A stretch of 64,000 bases of DNA, from assembly GCA_037783545.1 (NCBI GenBank), contig JBBELK010000058.1:1922001-1986000 (forward strand), read 5' to 3'. This DNA comes from Henricia sp. BOLD:AAB3569 (taxonomy: Eukaryota; Echinodermata; Asteroidea; Spinulosida; Echinasteridae). Below the pieces are notes generated by a model. The model was not told where the DNA came from. It made no database searches and saw only the letters and a list, made by a program, of their open reading frames with translations. Of this stretch, positions 1 to 14,100 are shown in pieces (the stretch's first letter is position 1; the number at the start of each line of letters is the position of its first letter). The translations under genes and the position numbers were made by a program.

Positions 1-115
1 ATGCAGCATGCACGTTGATTATGGTATTACTGGGCCAAGTGGGTGACATTTTAAAGGATCATGCAAATGATCAAACAATGAACCTGTTCATTTCTAGGTT
101 TTCTGTGTAAAGACT

Positions 116-1035
116 TTAAAGGGACACACCAGCTTTGTTGGACTATTTTGGGCTCGAAATACACCCATACATTACTCCTGTAATCTGGAAAAACCTATTA
201 AGTCCAATTTTGGTGAAAATTGAGTTAGACCCATATTTGGACTTACTAGGTTTCCCCTTCAGTTAAAAATGTTAAACTCAATTTTCACAAAAATTTGACT
301 TACTAGGTTTTTCCAGATTACAGGAGATTATTCTGAAGCGCTTTCCAGAGTAAATTAGATATATCCTGAAAAGACGCTGTCAAATTTGGCCGTTTTTTAG
401 CATTTAAACAAAAAATCAAGGTCACATGACTATTTGGAACCAGATTCTGGTTCCGAAAAGTCACGTGGTCTTGTGAGGTAGTTGTATTTCCAGCCGTAGA
501 AACCAGCGCGAAGTGCGAGTTGCTTTTGTCATTCGCGGTTGGTTTCTCTTCTTGTTCCTACGGACACTATGTACATACCGTATTTTCCAATTTGTACACA
601 AATCTGCTAACAGATTTCATAAGAAGGGTTTCTGGGTGTTGATACGGACGAGAGAATCTCTCAGATTTTCGCATCTTCGTTTCGCGGCGATAAATAATAT
701 CCGAAGAAAAAACAGCTAACTATTGAGGGCGCTAAAGACACCGAAACGTTGCGTTCGAGTTGCTTCCTCGAGTCAGCGCTGACCTGAGGGATCATGCAAG
801 GTGTGATGAATCAGGGAAAACAAGGAAACGAGGTTAAACACGTGTTGACTCATATCGAACGCCACCTTTATTCACAAACACATGATACATCGCGACGGCT
901 GGTAAAGTGTATAGCCCAAAATTTGTTTCTTTTGTTAATTCTAAACATTTCTAGTTAATTTAAACATTTTAAAATTATTGTCAAGGATGCTAGATCGCTA
1001 CATTATGTAAACAGTAAGCCGGTGTGTCCCTTTAA
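116..1035. mobile_element. TTAA-flanked inverted-repeat element, family F4
   Basis: TTAA at both ends (116-119 and 1032-1035) is followed by the inverted ends AGGGACACACCAGC / AGGGACACACCGGC. The size of about 920 bp and the TTAA duplication suggest a non-autonomous piggyBac-type element. No transposase is seen; the 68-codon open frame at 513-719 has no recognisable domain. A second hairpin is nested at about 174-333. Confidence 0.65.
174..333. repeat. Hairpin nested inside the F4 element
   Basis: The arm starting CTCCTGTAATCTGGAAAAAC at the left is repeated inverted, ending GTTTTTCCAGATTACAGGAG. Each arm also holds an inverted AAAATTGAGTT / AACTCAATTTT block. It forms a near-continuous stem of about 60 bp. 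Confidence 0.7.
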
Positions 1036-1932
1036 TATGGAAAGTTCCATGGACAAATACACCTCATTATTCTCCTAATAATTAGCAGTAAAAAATGACA
1101 GCTTCTAGACTATCGCTTTAACAAGTTAAGTCTATAAATCAACTTTTAATCAGAATGACGCGTCATAAACTGCACATGTAAATAACCATAATTTGTGATG
1201 AGTGCACAAGTAATGCATGATGAGTTTATTATAGATTTATGTGCACAGTTAGCATCTGTCAAAGCCCACTTTTTGCCACCTGCTTATTTTCCGACCCTAG
1301 TGTTAAATCGTGTTTTAATATTTTATGAAATGCAATGAGCAACCATAACTATGCCAACAGAATATTAATTCTATAAAGGGTCGATGTATTATCAGGGATG
1401 TGACCAGTAGCCAATGAGAAAAGAGGAAAATATGACTCAAGCCACATACAAAAGAGGAAATCCCCTGTACTTTTGGTGACGAGAAAACTGGAAAAAAAAG
1501 AGAACAAAAATCAAAAGCAGAAAAAAGAGGAAATCAGCTGAAAAGAGGAAATTTCACCGGGACGATGGGTACTTCTTATTTTTAATTCAGTGCGGACAGC
1601 CTAGGAAATTTCCTCTCAGTAACTTTCCCCTCTCCGAGTCCAGCGGTTACTTTTCCTGGCCAACTGCTGCCCAGGAAAATTGACCAGGGAACTTTTCCCA
1701 AGACGACTAGTCCAAAGCGGACACATTGAGTTGGTAAAAGCGCTCTGGAAGCATTACGTCCAGGGGGTGCACTGCGCATGCTCTCCCACGGTATCGGTAC
1801 AATTTTCCCTTGTCAAAAAGTCCAAATGCGGACAGCAGTAAAATTTAGCCATTTTTCATTTTACCATCCTCTCGGTAAAATCTCCCGAAAATCAAGTCCA
1901 ATGCGAACACGGCTTAAGAAAGAATGTTAGTA

Positions 1933-2012
1933 AACTAGGTACCACAACCGGGTAACGAAGCCACAACACCAAGTTTTCACCCGAGTGTTGCCACCCAAAC
2001 TACTTGGTCACA
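1933..2012 (-). repeat. Degenerate SINE head, same family as 53241-53502
   Basis: It shares CCGGGTAACGAAGCCACAAC, CAAGTTTTCACCCGAGT and the following TTGGTCAC order with the tRNA-like head of the copy at 53400-53500. It is too decayed to fold. Confidence 0.45.
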
Positions 2013-2051
2013 GTATCCCATGACCAAACTAAGATTGGTTTTCCATCCTAC

Positions 2052-2174
2052 CTTGCCAGCCCGGATTGCAGAGGCAGTCATAATGGTTAACACTATCTTG
2101 GCATGTTGCATTGTTAAGGCAGGGGTCTGATCCGCATTCATTGATGTCAATCTCGCAGTTGGCGCCACTGTAAC
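2052..2174 (-). CDS. Exon 10: end of EGF 3 and start of EGF 4
   Basis: 123 nt, phase 1 to 1, residues 559-599. Acceptor GTCGTTGCAG, donor GTAGGA. GYSGANCEIDINEC closes EGF 3 and opens calcium-binding EGF 4 (C572, C577, C583, C592, C594). The sixth cysteine must lie in an exon left of the window. I found none between 1 and 2051. Confidence 0.87.
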
Positions 2175-5100
2175 CTGCAACGACAAATTCATTGTAATGT
2201 GATCAACATTAATAAGTTTTAGATTGTCACGTCACCTATATGTACTCTGACATGGTGACATCAGGTTCAGCTTTCAGAGACAATGCCAAAACGATGTCGC
2301 CACGACTTGGACGCATGCGCAGGACCTCAAAATGACGTCATCGCGTCTTAATCCATATAGTCGGCGTGACAACCTAAAAGTGCCGTATGTTTTTAGTTAG
2401 GCTTGAAACAACTACGCTCTTGTGTAAACTATGAACATTTTCACAGTTCTACAGAGCGTAGTATTTGTCAAGACCCCACTCCCTCCCCTGATTTTTTTGT
2501 CACTACCATGAAATATCAACATTTTTCAGGGCATGTAAAGTCCTACGCAGCCTTTGACCCCCCCTCTCCATCCCCACTAACTTCCTATGCTTTGTAGGAC
2601 TGTGAACATTTTGACAACTTTGGCGGACCCTCAGCATCCAAAAATGTTTATGGGTGGGAATCAAGTTGGTGTGGTGGTACTTTCCTTGCCTTCCGTCTCT
2701 GTGGCCTAGGTTCGAATCCCGTCTGGGTCAGAATGCTGATTGGGTTTTCAGTATGTACTGGGTTTTAAAAACTGAGCATTTTTTTATTGTCTTCTCTTTA
2801 CGGATTTCTTCAAGCTTACAGGTTTCTTCAGGCTGAGAGAAGTAACATATTTTATTGACCTGTAATGCACCTATCAATTGTTTCCCCCACCCCTCCCCCC
2901 GCGCTGCCCCAACCCCAAGGTGGGGCTTTGGTCACGTTTTGTTATGCCCTAGGGTGGTGCATTTGACCCTTTTAAATAAAATTTTCTGTGGATTTGTATA
3001 CAAGACGCGCATGTTTTGTACCCGAGGGTGGGGATTTTGGTCACATAAATGTTGCCCCAGGGGTGGGGATTTTGGCACGCAAAAAGTGACAATCCCCACC
3101 TTTTTGTGACAATCCCCTGCCCTTTTGTGGCATTGCTGACACGTCTACTTTAAAACTCACCCGGTAGACAGACGCACTCATAACCAGCCACCATATCCCC
3201 GCATTCCAGGGCATTCTGGCAAGGGTTGCTTGCGCACTCGTTGATTTCGGTCTCACAGAGGGCACCCTCATAGCCGTCTGCACATGTACAGTTGAATCCT
3301 CCCAGGTAGTCGTTACAGACAGCACCGTTCTGACACTGACTTGGGATGCAGTTGTTGGCAATGGAGCAATTTTTACCTGCATAAAATTGCAAGGACGTCC
3401 ACGTATCAGGTTGCATTGATTTCCATTCATAAATACCTGAGACTGTTTGCAAATTCCCATTGGTCGAGAAAACATGACAGAGCAAGTTCAGGCGGGCGAC
3501 TATAGTTAACTAGACTAACCATAGTCGATCTAGATGTCACCCGAATGCTGCGTGGTGTGACTAGCTAGTCTGACTAGCTAGTCTGACTAGCTAGTCTGAC
3601 TAGCTAGTCTGACTAGCTAGTCTGACTAGCTAGTCAGACTAGCTAGTCAGACTAGCTAGTCAGACTAGCTAGTCTGACTAGCTAGTCTGACTAGAGGAAC
3701 CAAGCTCCGGGGGTGGGTTAGTCTAGTTAACTATAGTCGCCCAGCCGAACTTGCTCACAAAGGTCACAGATAATAATAGGCCTGCTTGGTTTTGAACACT
3801 ACCCAGTAGAAATTATTATGTTATACGGTGCATAATCACCACTGAAATGGCAACTAAATATCAAATTTGAGAAAATCTTGTGGGCCTCATCAGGACTTGA
3901 ACCCAAGACCTCTGACCTTCTGCTTAATGTGCAGACGTCCTACCAATTGAGCTATAAATCCAACTGGTGGTCTCAAAACACGGCATCATCCCTGAAATAA
4001 ATCCTCCATTCATACTTTAAAAATGGGGCAAGCCAGGCAGGGGTTTGGGTCGCGTCTTAAGCGATCTCTGGAAGGGGTGGTTATCTCATTGAATGGTGTA
4101 TCCCTCTGTAGGGCTTGTTAAGCTCACGTGATAACCAATCCCAATCAGTGAGGAACAACTGCAATACCATGTTTCGAGACCACCAGTTGGCTTCATAGCT
4201 CAATTGGTAGCGCGTCTGCACGTTAAGCAGAAGGTCTGTGGTTCGAATCCCGGTGGAGCCAAGTTGTTTTCACTGCATCTAGATTTCCCAAACCCATGGA
4301 CATTTGTCTGCATTTATCAGAGTAAATAAATAAATAAAAGATGTATTTTAAAAGATTTGTTTACCTTTATTGAACTCAATGGTACAATAGCATGTATAGT
4401 CCTGAATTCCATCTTCGCACGTCGCTCCGTTTAGACACGGATCGGGGCTGCAGTCGTCAATGTTCATACAGGTCAGAGCAGGGGGAGGAGTGATTTGGCG
4501 AAACCCTCCGGCACAGGAACAGCCAAAGTAACAGCTTTGAGAGGGCACCGGGCAGGGTGGTTCACAGACCTCCTCGGGGAAACAACCGCCGTGACTGATG
4601 TTGCTAGAAATCAAAGATAATGCGGTGGTTGAATGAACTTGGTTTTAATCTTATGAGAAGATCAAATGTCATGGTTGAACAGTTAAGTAACGACAAAGAC
4701 ATGCTAAAGCACTTTTCTACTTGCACTCATCAGAGCAAAACGCAAGAATGGCGTGGTGACGCTATCGACAATAGTATAATGCTAAATGCGGGAATGACGT
4801 GTTAAGAATGCTGAGCTCAACAACAGCAAGAAGCACGCTACTGTGCATGTGCAGTTAGATTACATAAGGGGTGTTCGAGATGCTGACACCGAGTAACACC
4901 AACTTACACCGGAGCGTTCTTTTAGCCATCACGTGATACACAAGTCTGCCCCGGTGGCAGCCACCACTACCCGAGCTCGCGGGCGGGTCTGTGGTGTAAA
5001 GCAAGGTGTAATGACGTAACCACGATTAGTAAAACATGGCGGACAGTTTGGAATCGTGACGCGAGTACAAAGAAAAACACAGACTTATGACATAAAATAG

Positions 5101-8100
5101 GAGGGAATAGGGCTGTAAATACATTTTGTTGAATCAGTAGATGTCTGTGGGCATTGACGAAGTTTACTGCGGTACTTTACAACAACTATTTTTGCGTGGC
5201 GCTGGCTTCATTTTTCATCGTGAGTCAAACGATAACAGCGTTTATAAAGCCCCACCCGGCAACAACCTTTGACCACGTGTTCCCAGAATTCAAAACTGTG
5301 TCGTTCGTTTTGCATCTTCTGGGGGCTTCCCCTGGTGTAAACCCTTTGTTACCCAGTGTAAGCATCTCGAACGCCCCTAACGAGAGTGTGTACAAATTCT
5401 TGCTGACGACACAACACAGGTTTTGTGAAGTGAATTAATGTAGCCTCGAGCATGTGCAGATGCATGATACTGCGTGCTCTGGCCAGTACAGTGAACTGCT
5501 GTTCGCTGTATTGTTTCGAGCACTCAGGGTGATCAAGCAAGTATTGTCCTATAGCAAGAAAATAACAATTGAAGGTATTTTTTTTACCATTCACTTAACA
5601 CAAAAACCATTACATGTACACGGATTTTAAAGGTTCCTGAAGTACTGTTGCATTTGTGTTGAAAGTAATGGGGAATTATGTACACCAGCACACAGGGGCA
5701 CCAGTCAATGAAACTAGACTTGCACGAGTCCATCTATTTTTTAAAATATATTTTTTTAAATCTATTTTTTTTCTCATGAAAGGCTTATTTTCAATTGCTC
5801 TAAGTTAACGATTTCTATTAAAAGTAGTCTACTTGTTTGGTAATTACCATCCAAACATTTCTGAAATATTATCTTTAAGCATACTTGTTATCAAGATGGT
5901 AATGGTAGTAATCATCCTGTGAAATAATTTCGTCTGAAGTGCCCTCATTCATGAGAAAATTGTCAAAACTATTTGAATTGCCAAAGACCGCCTGTCGGCT
6001 ATATTTGGAGCCATTAATTCATGCACAAAAACCATGCTTGGATTTTTCAGATTTTCTGAAGTATTACTGCATCTATGTGGCTGAAATTTCTACAAGGTAG
6101 TTTTCTCGACCTATGCTTTCAATTACCAGTCGAAATCATGCAGTTTTTAACAGTTTACCAAACGAGTATACTACCTTTAAGTAGCACAATGAAATTTGAC
6201 CCATATTTCTTGGAACAAAAGTACAAAAAGCGCAAGTGGAAAACTTACCGTTCAGCTCTCCTCTGCGTGAGGAAGTTGATAAGTTCTGGTGGCTCTGGTG
6301 ATATACTGAATGAGATGAAGCGTAGTCCTTCAAAGCATCCTCTGAGCGATGTTAGGGCAATGGCAGGGAAGGGAGCGGGGATGGTAGTTGGGTCTTGTAC
6401 CCCGCCTATCATCAACTCACCGGCATTCAGAGTCTGGGCTTCGCCAGCTGTTTAAATGACAAACAATATTTCAAATCAAATTTAGAATATGTAGTCCGTT
6501 TGGAGATACCTCGGCTTTTGTCAGTCCTATTCACGTCAGATTTGTCTACAGTGATGTGCCTGGCCACTGCAGAACATTACAGCTGGACACCAGACAAATT
6601 ATGGGCATTTATTACTGTGGAAGAACTGGGGTGAGGTACACATGGCAGAGACCACTTGACCTTTATCACAGTGCCGCCATCTTTCATTTTCTCTATTAAA
6701 ATGAACGTAACCAAAGCAAGGCTTGCAGAAAAAAAATTATATTGAGAGAAAGTTCTATAAACCTTTCAATAAGAGTTTCAAAATATCACAATTGCATTTA
6801 AAAGATTGTACTAGTTTATTGAATTTAAGCCTGCGGCGAGCAGGCTATAATCAGTCTATAATTTTTCGACACGGCGCTGGATCTTCTAATTTGTGATGAA
6901 ATAAGACAAAGTGTTGTAAACAGAATGCACATTATACCCATCGATGCCTTAATTGTGCTATTTGATAACTTCCGCGGTCAGTTTCTTTGCAAATCCTATG
7001 GAAGCACAAATGCCTTTAAGTGACTTCGTGAGGACGTTTGTTTGGCTTGAAATGACACAAGGATAGCCGGCTGCGTCACTTTCCATTAAGATGTGCGTGT
7101 TTTTCGGCTAGCGCAGCCGCACTTCAGTTAGACTGGTTTATTGCAATGGGATAAACCAGCGACTAAGCCAAGATCGGCTGAGTTGGATAGCCGGCTATAA
7201 ATGACCGGTCTACCAGTGGCTAAGTCGATTTTATTGCAATCCGCCCCAGAAGTGCCAAACATGTAAAGATGACACTGTGTTGTTTTTATGGAATGACCCA
7301 TAACCGAGTTTCTGTTCTGTACTTGGTGTGTTTTAATAAACCAAAACATCTTTGATTGTAGTTCTATCTTAGTATTTTATATTCTGACTTGGTCCATGCA
7401 TGGATTATATAATGAAAAAACTGAATAAAATGTTAATATTTGAAGTCAAAAATTGAAATGGTATACATGCTATTTACTTACGATAGCTGACAGAGGCCAA
7501 CTGGCGTCCTGCCTCATCCAATAAAATAGCATCTCTGCCTTCCCTGGTAACCCGTATGTACTTCCATGCCCCGTCATTGAAGCTTGCACCAGTTACCGGT
7601 GTTGTGGCAAAGCTACCAGCCCCGGATCCCTAGTATAATAGAATATGGGAGAAATAAACATGTCATCAGTACTTTGGGGGGAAAAGTACATGTAGAAGAT
7701 TGAACTGTTTCGTCGTGAACCAGGCAATTAAATTTAACCTGAAATAGTGGTCTAGTGGATTATATTTAAGACCTTGGTTATTTCTAAAGGTAGTGGGTTT
7801 GAATCCCGGTCCTGTCCATGCATGGCACGTTTTCTTGAGCAAGGTACTTTGCCATACTTTGCTTCTCTCCACCTACTGTAGGAGTAAATGGGTACTTGAG
7901 AAGGTAGCGAAAGTTGATGTGTTTGATTAACCATTGAGTGCCTGACACCCTGTTAACACTTGATCCCGAGCTCGGGGTCGAACACCGAGCTCGGGGTCGA
8001 ACACCGAGCTTGGGGTCGAACACCGAGCTCGGGATCAGCCCCGGATCACAAACTGAGTGTAAACGTTCTCGGGATCAAATTGGCCCCGGATCAGAGCCCG

Positions 8101-11100
8101 AGATTTTGGTCTCGCATTGGCGGAGGGTTCGATCCCGAGCTCGGGATCAGTTTATGGTAAGATAAGCAATTAATCTTTACCGCATCCGCTCCACAGCCGT
8201 AGCGGGGGAAAAGCCCGCGAAATTCAAGTGGCCTTGTACACTGTACATGCACAACCCATGCACACATTGAGCATGACCTTTGACTGCAACTTCTGGCACC
8301 GTGCTCGAGATCAACTACAGAATGTAAACGCAGCACTCGGGATCATTGCGGTTAACACTGACGTATTCTTATCAGGGCGCTCGGGACTAGTATAAACAGC
8401 CAGGGCTGTATTCTCCCCAGGGAGCTGAGACGGTAAATGGGTGATTTATGGGAGCTCTATGATCAGGGTGATAATAATAACATAGGTGCCTTGATTGAGG
8501 TTTCCTCTGATAAGTGTGGGGTCCATATTTTTATCAGCCTCAGTCTACATTCTTGCAAGTCTACAGTGGATGTTTAATTCTGTAACCAACCTTCGTGTTA
8601 AGACCAAGCACCAGCCTGCCCTGTACCATGTAGACAGTCAAGTAGGCAGGTCCTCCAAAATAGAACAGCATCCCATTCTGGGCTCTGGAATGAGAACAGC
8701 AAAACATGCCACAAAATCAATGAAGCAGTGTTATTATTTGGCAAAATACATGTATTTTCACAATGTGTTTGACAGTAAATGTATGTTTCTTTGACAAGTG
8801 CAATCGTGTTTATCGGAAACCTCTGGTAATAAACTCCTCAAAAAATTTTCGGAAAGTCAAGTTTGACTGACGATTTCTCTCTTGTTACTAAATCATTTCC
8901 CTTGAATTTGGTATCATTGGAAAGCCCTGTTATTCCTCTTTACAGTGATGTGTCATTTGTTATGATTAATCAATTGGGGGATGTGCAGTATAGCGGAATA
9001 CAGGGGTGGGTGGAAAGTGAAATGTCACAAAATTCACTGCTATTGTCATGCAGTGCATTCCCCTTTTGCTTGGAGGATGGGAATGTGTCAATGCACTTTT
9101 TGACAATAGCAATGCATTTTGTGACATTTCACTTTACACCCGCCCCCGTATTCAGCTGTGCTGCACATCCCCCAATTGCTTAATCATAACAAATGACACA
9201 TCATCGTAAAGTGGAATAACAGGGCTTTCCAATGATACCAAATTCAAGGGAAATGATTTAGTAACAAGAGAGAAATCGTCAGTCAAACTTGACTTTCCGA
9301 ACTTTTTTTGAGGAGTTTAGTTGCTGAACTTTCGGGACAAACATTTCGGGAATTTTTTTTAAAACTTTTGACAAACCATACTAAAACCAAACTTGCTGTC
9401 TTTGTTACAGCACTAGTTTGTGGCCCATCAGTGAAATCATTTTACCCACTTACGTTGTCCGAAAGCGAAGACTTAAAATGGTCCTCGTGCCTGGTGTAAG
9501 AGGATGCTCAATGGACAGAAACCCATTACTGCTTCTGATGGTGATCACCGTGGGTGGGGCACAGAAATCCAATGGGCAGCCATCTTTGACCCCATGAAGG
9601 TCATTGGCAAGGTCAAAGTTCAGAGTGTGCTGACTTGTTCTGATGTAGTTTATGCAGGTTACTAGGTAGCCGTTTAGTCTTTCTGTGTTTACCTGAATGG
9701 GATGGGGTAAAAAGAAAATAGGGTATGTTAAAGATGAATTGTCTGTGTGTTTCGGGTGTGGCACCTCGAAAAATAAGTTTTTTAAATTGATATTTTTCTA
9801 GAAACATAAAAGTTATTCTCTTTCAAATGAGACATCAAGGAAAAAAATTGACCAACGTTTAGTAATTAAATAATACCTATTAATATTTCAAGTTATTGGT
9901 GGTCCGCCAATAATTCAACTTACGGCAAGGCGTGGACTTGCCCAAGTCCGACATCCCGTGTTTGGTCTGTAATGCGCAGCATACAGTGCGCCCTCTGGAC
10001 TGGTGGCCTGTTTAATCTGTTTTTTCTGTTTCTTCTCTCTCTCTCTCAGAAAGTCTTTGAAGACTGAAGAAAAGAGATTTGATAGGCCACTAGTCCAGAG
10101 GGCGCGCTGTATGCTGTGCATTACAGACCAAACACGGAAAGCCAGAGTTGGGCAAGTCTAGGCAAGGTGCAAAAACGGCCATATAAAGAATTTGTCTAAA
10201 ATACAAAGTATGATCAATGTTTTTTTCGTTGAAATATAATAAATGCTTTAAAAATTCGCTCGGAGAAAACAAAAACTTTTTTTGCCGAGAACCACAAACA
10301 ATATAACTTTAAATGCATTTGTGTTTGGTTTGGTTTGAAGTAACATCAGCCTATAGAGCTTAAAGTCTAGTTGATACTTTACATGAAAGCAAACGTGAAT
10401 CAGACGTAAATTTGACGTCAAACATTCGTGGTGACCATTCTCCTAAGTTAAAACTAGTTTAACTTTCTGCAAATTTACGCCGAGATGTAGAATTTGTGTT
10501 CGCTTTTGTGACAAAAATGAGAGATACAGTGTACCACAATACCACTCAATGAACTTTCTTCAAGAGGGCCCTGAAGTATTAAACATTTGAGATGCCACCC
10601 CGGCAAAAACTGTCTTATTTTTTAAGCAGTGATTATTATGGCCTATCACAATTCACGCCATTTCACGGGGTAAGGTTACACTTTTAAGGAGGGTACAAAT
10701 ACAGTGTGATGTCAGTGGCCAGGATAACTGGGTCTAAGCAATCGCTGGTAATCTAAAACAGCCACTACTAAAGCACAGGGAAACAGTTCACTGGTTTTAG
10801 TGTAGAGACCCAGTAACCTTAGCAACACCCAAAGGGTGACATTTTCACTTCAGCATTAAAGGACAAAAAAACGAAAAGTCATGCCAAGACCACATGTAAC
10901 ATTTACACCAGCCACAGTATGCAAGTCTTCCGGATGACCGGCCATAATGAGTTTAATACATCACAGGAGGAAGGGAGTTAGAGGGTGATATGGCTGGCCT
11001 TCCGTTGGTCAAATTTCCCCCTGACCATAGATTGATTTGATAACCCGATTAGCATCAGTTACTTGCATTTGTGTGAACATGGTAGTAATTTCCTACGTTA

Positions 11101-14100
11101 TTTCTCCACTAATCCTTTGGCCTAATGAAGTGCAGGTCAAGGAGCTTGTGAAAATTGTGGAGTTCATACAGTGTGTTCATCACAAGACCACAGGCCGGTA
11201 TTAAAGGAGCGTGTCCAGATCACATTGTTGAGCCCCCTAATTTTCCCATAACTTAAGTATTGAGATTTTGATACATATCATTTGTCATATATTTCTCATA
11301 ACCATTCTGAAAATAATTTTGCACTCTTAATCCGTATATTTTCAAAGATATCATAAAAAAACCACCAATGTTTTGTAAACTAATTTATCCGGTTCCATAA
11401 AGCAGTGCAGTGATTACACCACTAAATTGGGACACACAAAAGTGGTCACAGCAAGCATAACTAAAACAGAACAGAATAATGATAGCATCTTATATAGTGC
11501 ACATAGTACATACACTGTCTAGTAGGATGCTCATGGCACTTCACAACATTAATACCCCGGTCATTGGGCACAACTCCCTGGGGAGTATGCAGCCCCAGGA
11601 GCCTGGCACAAGCACTCAGGGGCTGCAACCCTTGCAGGTTGCCATTTAATGTACTCCTGGGTGGAGAGAGGCAATTCATGGCAAAGTGCCTTGCCCAAGG
11701 GCACACGCACCATGGTCGCGGCCAGAATTGAACCAAACGAACGTAGATTTAAGCACGGTCTCGAGTTCAACGCACCAAAGTTTAACCACTCGGCCATGGC
11801 ACATAAACATGTACTCCATATTTACTGTTGCAGTTTTTGCACCCCAAAAACTTTCCCAGCGTTTATTGAAAGAAATATGTATTTTTGTTCACAAAACCTG
11901 AAACTTTATTTATCAAAACAAATTTATTTTTAGATAAAAAAAATCAAATCAAAATCAAAATGTCACCCTCACAACATTGAAGGGGCCATTACACGGAAAG
12001 GCATAGCGCAACAATCACCTTTTTCGGGAGTTGGTGACATATGCCCTATCACGAAATGAAACCAGTGCAGACTAAATTTGCATTTGACATTTTCAACAAC
12101 ATCTCTTTTCAATTTTCTGCTTCTTATCATGTCCACAACACCAAGCTACCAGTGGATGTGGTTTGGCACAGTTATTTTAGAGCTGCGCAATAATAACAAG
12201 GTTTGATGAGGTGCAGTGTTCGGTTCCTTGTAGCTGAACGGTGTACGCAAGTCATGTGGGGGTTGGGGGGGGAGGGGGGTGGGGGGGGGGGGGGGGGGGG
12301 GGGGGTGAAGTGGTGTCACCCTGTATGTTGGTATGAACGTATGTGTCCAAATTTTGCGGGTTCGGGGGTGGTTTTTTCCCCTTCAACAGCGGGCCCACCC
12401 GGACCTACATGTACACAAATAGCAAATAGGCCCCCTCCTAAGAACATTTTAGCCGCAATAGGCCCTCTCATATTTTCTGTTGTAAATAAACTTACAGACG
12501 TCCAGATTTTCACCCAATTTTTAGCTGTTTTCCCGTCGCTCAAGCGCGCTTTATCTCGATCTGTGATTAGTTGTCATTTGCGCGTGCGCATTATGAGCTA
12601 TGTAGTTGTACCATTGACCGACTATTCCTTCCCAATGTCACCAAAAAGGGGGTACGTTTCCCTACCTTGTATGATAAGAAGCAAAATGCCTTCGATGCCA
12701 CTGAAAACCTACCCGCAAGTCATTAACATCTCGATAGCCTCCGACAAACACTGCCCCCATGAGTTGAGTAATGTCCAGTTGACCTTGCAAGACTGGGGTC
12801 AGGTACTCCACCATTGCTGGCTGGGCGTTGATGGTGGCGAAGACGGTGCTGATCTGGGGGGCACCGAGGTTGAAGATAACGACCGTGTAGGTAGTGTTGG
12901 GTTGCAGCGATCCATCTCCAACAAACAACTGTTTAACAAATAAAATAATCAAATAAATAAATACTAGTAATATAAATAATAATACAAAAATCATGAGTGA
13001 TTCAAAATATTATAAGTTAGGGATATTGGTGTGTTGTCAATTACCCTCAATAAAATATCTGCCTAAACCCCACAATATCCCCAACTTATTGTGAGTAGTA
13101 TGTTACTCTCCCCCTCAAAAAGTAACAATTTTCTTAACATTTTCTCAAGTTGAAACTGTCAACTTATGGATAACAAGGCACTGATCGACTAATCACTCTG
13201 GAATCGCTTTGAAGTCTGTTCTGCTTCAAAGATTTCCTCTAGGCTCAATAGGGCCTGCTTGATTCCCACAGCAATGAAGTGACATTTCCTGCTAGGAAAA
13301 TCCTGTAGTTAAGGGAACTCAGAAAACCCATTTTGATGAGTTTTTGAACTGATTGAGCCTGCGTGACATGAGCTGACCACTGAAGCCACATACTTCACTA
13401 ACGGCCATAGAAGCACAGGAACTCATGGAAGTATTTCAGGCAAAATGGCGCACCCTGCCTCGGTTGTTCTCACAGAGGCCTGGGCAGACAGCCTTGCCAA
13501 AAGAGTTTATATATGGGTCATTCTATAAATTTGGGGTCTAACGTGTGACATTTTTCTGTCCCCGTTACACCTGACATACTGCTATTTGCCGTACAAGTAT
13601 CATTAAAAATGCCTTCAAAACATGTTTTTATGAATTGTACTTTAAGTAATCACTCTTTGAAATAGAGAGCATTTAAGAAATATGTCCTGAATTTACAAAC
13701 TACAACATTTTACAAGATGTCAGATGTAACGGGACAGAAAAAAATTGGACCCCAAATTTATAGAATGACCCATATACACATTACTGACCGATAAAATGTG
13801 TATCTCTCAGCCTCCTTGATCTTTAGGTAAGAGTTTAATTTGTTTCCGTCTTTAACCTTTAGGTTTTGGTTACCATGCACCAGACCATTCTACCACAGAA
13901 CTTCACATACTAGACATATCCACCGTAAGTAGGTTCTTGCAGAAAACAAAATCAAAATGGAGCTAATGACTTAATCAGATAGAGTATATTATAAGCTTCA
14001 CAAAACTACAAACATTTTGTCAATCCGTCAAAATTACCAAGTTATGACCATTTCCGTGATGACCAAGAGCACAATTTTTTAAGAAGCGCTTTAGAGAAAA

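Noticed and set aside
3041-3475. Longer minus-strand open frame of 144 codons over exon 9
   Set aside because: It is out of phase with the EGF cysteine pattern; exon 9 in the other frame has correct splice sites and cysteines.
3559-3693. CRISPR-like array
   Set aside because: Units are contiguous with no unique spacers, inside a eukaryotic transposon.
4188-4263. Functional tRNA-Asn (GTT)
   Set aside because: D-stem and T-stem pairs are broken and the sequence is part of an inverted-repeat structure.
5440-5560. Possible extra minus-strand exon between exons 7 and 8 (acceptor CTTGCTATAG)
   Set aside because: In the phase required by exon 7 it meets a stop within five codons, while exon 7 joins exon 8 directly in phase.
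6075-6455. 126-codon plus-strand open frame
   Set aside because: It is antisense to exon 7, whose LamG sequence and splice sites are clear.
12203-12943. 246-codon plus-strand open frame
   Set aside because: It starts in a poly-G tract and runs antisense over LamG exon 3. It has no domain.
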